Shown: piece by piece, positions 22,501 through 23,921 of the stretch | Position numbering within the stretch: position 1 is the stretch's first letter | Layout of the letters: each line of letters starts with the position of its first letter | From: Ruminococcaceae bacterium UBA6364 | GTDB lineage: Bacteria; Bacillota; Clostridia; Oscillospirales; Acutalibacteraceae | NCBI GenBank assembly: GCA_002440045.1 | Contig: DJRI01000174.1 | Span: forward strand, 1 to 23,921 | Length of the DNA stretch: 23,921 nt | Direction of reading: 5' to 3' | Notes under the pieces: model-generated | The model's input: only the letters and a program-made list of their open reading frames with translations | Told to the model about the DNA's origin: nothing | The model's database searches: none | Position numbers and translations under genes: made by a program

Positions 22501-23921
22501 TTATTTCAGATTTTTTGTGCTTAACGCGCGCATTGCGTTGAGTATTGCAATAATCGCAACGCCGACGTCCGCGAAAACGGCAAGCCACATCGAAGCTATG
22601 CCGAGCGCGCCGAGTATGAGTACAATTGCCTTTACGCCGAGGGCGAAAACGATGTTCGTTTTTACTATACGCATTGTTTTGTGCGCGATTTTAACGGCAA
22701 GCGGGAGCTTTAAAAGGTTATCGTCAACGATAACAATGTCTGCCGCTTCAATAGCGGCGTCGGAGCCTATTGCGCCCATCGCAACGCCCACATCGGCGCG
22801 CATAAGAACGGGCGCGTCGTTTATTCCGTCGCCGACAAACGCAAGCTTTTCTTTTGCGCTTTCGCTTTTTAAGAGAGCTTCAACCTCTTCAACCTTGTTC
22901 TCGGGAAGAAGGCCTGCGTGTACTTCGTCTATGCCGGCTTTTTTTGCTATTGCTTCGGCTGCCGACTTTTTGTCGCCCGTAAGCATAACCGTCTTTTTAA
23001 CGCCGGCTTTTTTAAGTTCCGAAATAGCTTTAGGGGAGGTTTCTTTTATTTCGTCGCTTATAAGAACGGAGCCTAAGTATTTGCCGCTTTTTGCAACATA
23101 AACAACCGTGCAGTCGCTGTTTTCGTTTTCGGGGGCGTCAATGCCGTTGTCAATAAGAAGCGACCTGTTGCCCGCAAAAACCTGCTCGTTATTAAATATT
23201 GCCGAAATGCCTTTGCCGGCAATCTCTTTAATATCGGTGACAGATGATGCGTCAGGCTCTTCTTTGCAGGCTTTTCTTATTGAAACGGCAATCGGGTGAG
23301 TTGAAGCGCATTCCGCCGCCGCGGCAACAAGAAGAACACTGTCTTTATCTTCGCCTTCGCTTGTCAGCACGTCTGTTACGGCAAAGCTGCCTTTTGTAAT
23401 TGTACCTGTTTTATCAAACGCCGCTGTTTTAAGCTGTGCAAGATTTTCTATTACAAAGCTGCCTTTTATAAGAATGCCGTTTCTCGAAGCGCCGCCGATT
23501 CCGCCGAAAAACGACAGGGGAACCGAGATGACGAGCGCACAGGGGCAGCTCACGACGAGGAAGGTGAGGCCGCGGAGAATCCAATCCGACCATGCTCCGG
23601 CGCCGAAGAGCGGCGGCACGATGGCGAGGAGCAGCGCCACGATGACGACGGCGGGCGTGTAGTAGCGCGCGAATCGGGTGATGAAGTTCTCGGTGCGCGC
23701 CTTCTTCTCCGAGGCGTTTTCCACGAGCTCGAGGATGCGGCTGACCGTCGACTCGCCGAAGGGCTTGGTGGTGCGGATGGTGAGGACGCCGGTGAGATTG
23801 ACGCAGCCGGAGAACACCTCGGCGCCTTTCTCCACGACGCGCGGGACGGCCTCGCCGGTGAGTGCCGCGGTGTCGAGCTGGGAAGCTCCCTTAACGACGA
23901 CGCCGTCGATGGGCACGCGCT
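22501..23921 (-). CDS. Heavy-metal P1B-type ATPase (Zn/Cd/Pb exporter), N-terminal part beyond the window
   Basis: The gene runs off the right edge: the reading frame is open to 23921, and the GTG at 23916 codes for the valine of an internal VPIDG motif, so it is not the real start. Visible parts are the actuator TGE loop (LTGEAVPR), the metal-binding SCPCALVISVPL in a membrane helix (Cys-Pro-Cys), the phosphorylation site FDKTGTITKG, the P1B-specific THPIA (His-Pro), MLTGDKKSA, and GDGINDAPVLMRADVGVAMG, with two C-terminal membrane segments. The CPC motif, the downstream DVGVAIIAILNA stretch and the family pattern point to zinc/cadmium/lead (CadA/ZntA) rather than copper export. The missing part should hold the first membrane segments and any N-terminal metal-binding domain. 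Base composition changes sharply within the gene (see findings). Confidence 0.93.
   Translation of the reverse strand, partial: RVPIDGVVVKGASQLDTAALTGEAVPRVVEKGAEVFSGCVNLTGVLTIRTTKPFGESTVSRILELVENASEKKARTENFITRFARYYTPAVVIVALLLAIVPPLFGAGAWSDWILRGLTFLVVSCPCALVISVPLSFFGGIGGASRNGILIKGSFVIENLAQLKTAAFDKTGTITKGSFAVTDVLTSEGEDKDSVLLVAAAAECASTHPIAVSIRKACKEEPDASSVTDIKEIAGKGISAIFNNEQVFAGNRSLLIDNGIDAPENENSDCTVVYVAKSGKYLGSVLISDEIKETSPKAISELKKAGVKKTVMLTGDKKSAAEAIAKKAGIDEVHAGLLPENKVEEVEALLKSESAKEKLAFVGDGINDAPVLMRADVGVAMGAIGSDAAIEAADIVIVDDNLLKLPLAVKIAHKTMRIVKTNIVFALGVKAIVLILGALGIASMWLAVFADVGVAIIAILNAMRALSTKNLK

Noticed and set aside
1..23921. rRNA, tRNA, CRISPR, phage or transposase genes
   Set aside because: None could be recognised. 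No regular direct-repeat array, cloverleaf with CCA-type end or integrase/transposase motif was seen on either strand.

Overview
The window looks like chromosomal DNA of a rod-shaped anaerobic Firmicute of class Clostridia, possibly an uncultured gut member of the Oscillospirales or a related order. This rests on the c-di-AMP receptor/holB/ricT synteny, the clostridial-style citrate synthase, a small 2[4Fe-4S] ferredoxin, a ThiT transporter under a TPP riboswitch, frequent TTG/GTG starts with strong Shine-Dalgarno sites, and a moderate GC content that I estimate at 45-50%. No rRNA, tRNA, CRISPR array, phage or insertion-sequence gene was seen. The taxon is inferred and not proven.

Layout. (1) 127-4403: citrate synthase with its own promoter, a membrane protein with a very long acidic tail, and an AEC-family permease, closely spaced as one unit. 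(2) 4523-6641: c-di-AMP receptor DarA/PstA, DNA polymerase III delta' (holB) and RicT/YaaT, the Bacillus-like replication and signalling cluster without yaaR. (3) 6717-6887: a 56-residue ferredoxin with its own promoter, a near-perfect ribosome binding site, high-expression codon choice and a strong terminator. (4) 7131-17117: a 10-kb same-strand run with no clear terminator inside. It holds a flavodoxin-fold protein, a secreted four-repeat PPC-like protein, zinc importer ZnuA-ZnuC-ZnuB, the elongasome genes mreB-mreC-mreD-PBP2, and a MinD-like ATPase without MinC or MinE. (5) 17127-17899: promoter, TPP riboswitch, terminator and thiT. (6) 17913-18138: a structured noncoding element made of nested inverted repeats with 13-bp terminal inverted repeats. 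(7) 18257-20277: a zinc-ribbon/TPR membrane protein translationally coupled to a small membrane protein, ending in a bidirectional terminator. (8) Minus strand, 20384-22291: an exported GH43 glycosidase with an unusual internal membrane hairpin. (9) Minus strand, 22501 to the window edge: a Zn/Cd-type P1B ATPase, cut off at its N-terminal end.

How the genes may work together. Zinc uptake is apparently co-transcribed with wall-elongation machinery, while a zinc/cadmium exporter lies about 10.7 kb away on the other strand. The MreBCD-PBP2 module should build the lateral wall. The MinD homologue sits where minC-minD is found in relatives, but it is short and lacks its usual partners.

The points most worth a second look are an abrupt base-composition and codon-use switch inside the P-type ATPase gene near 23475-23535 (natural mosaic or assembly chimera), the nested-palindrome element downstream of thiT, the GH43 protein with a transmembrane hairpin between its N-terminal domain and its catalytic part, the zinc-elongasome-MinD gene run, and the acidic-tail membrane protein.
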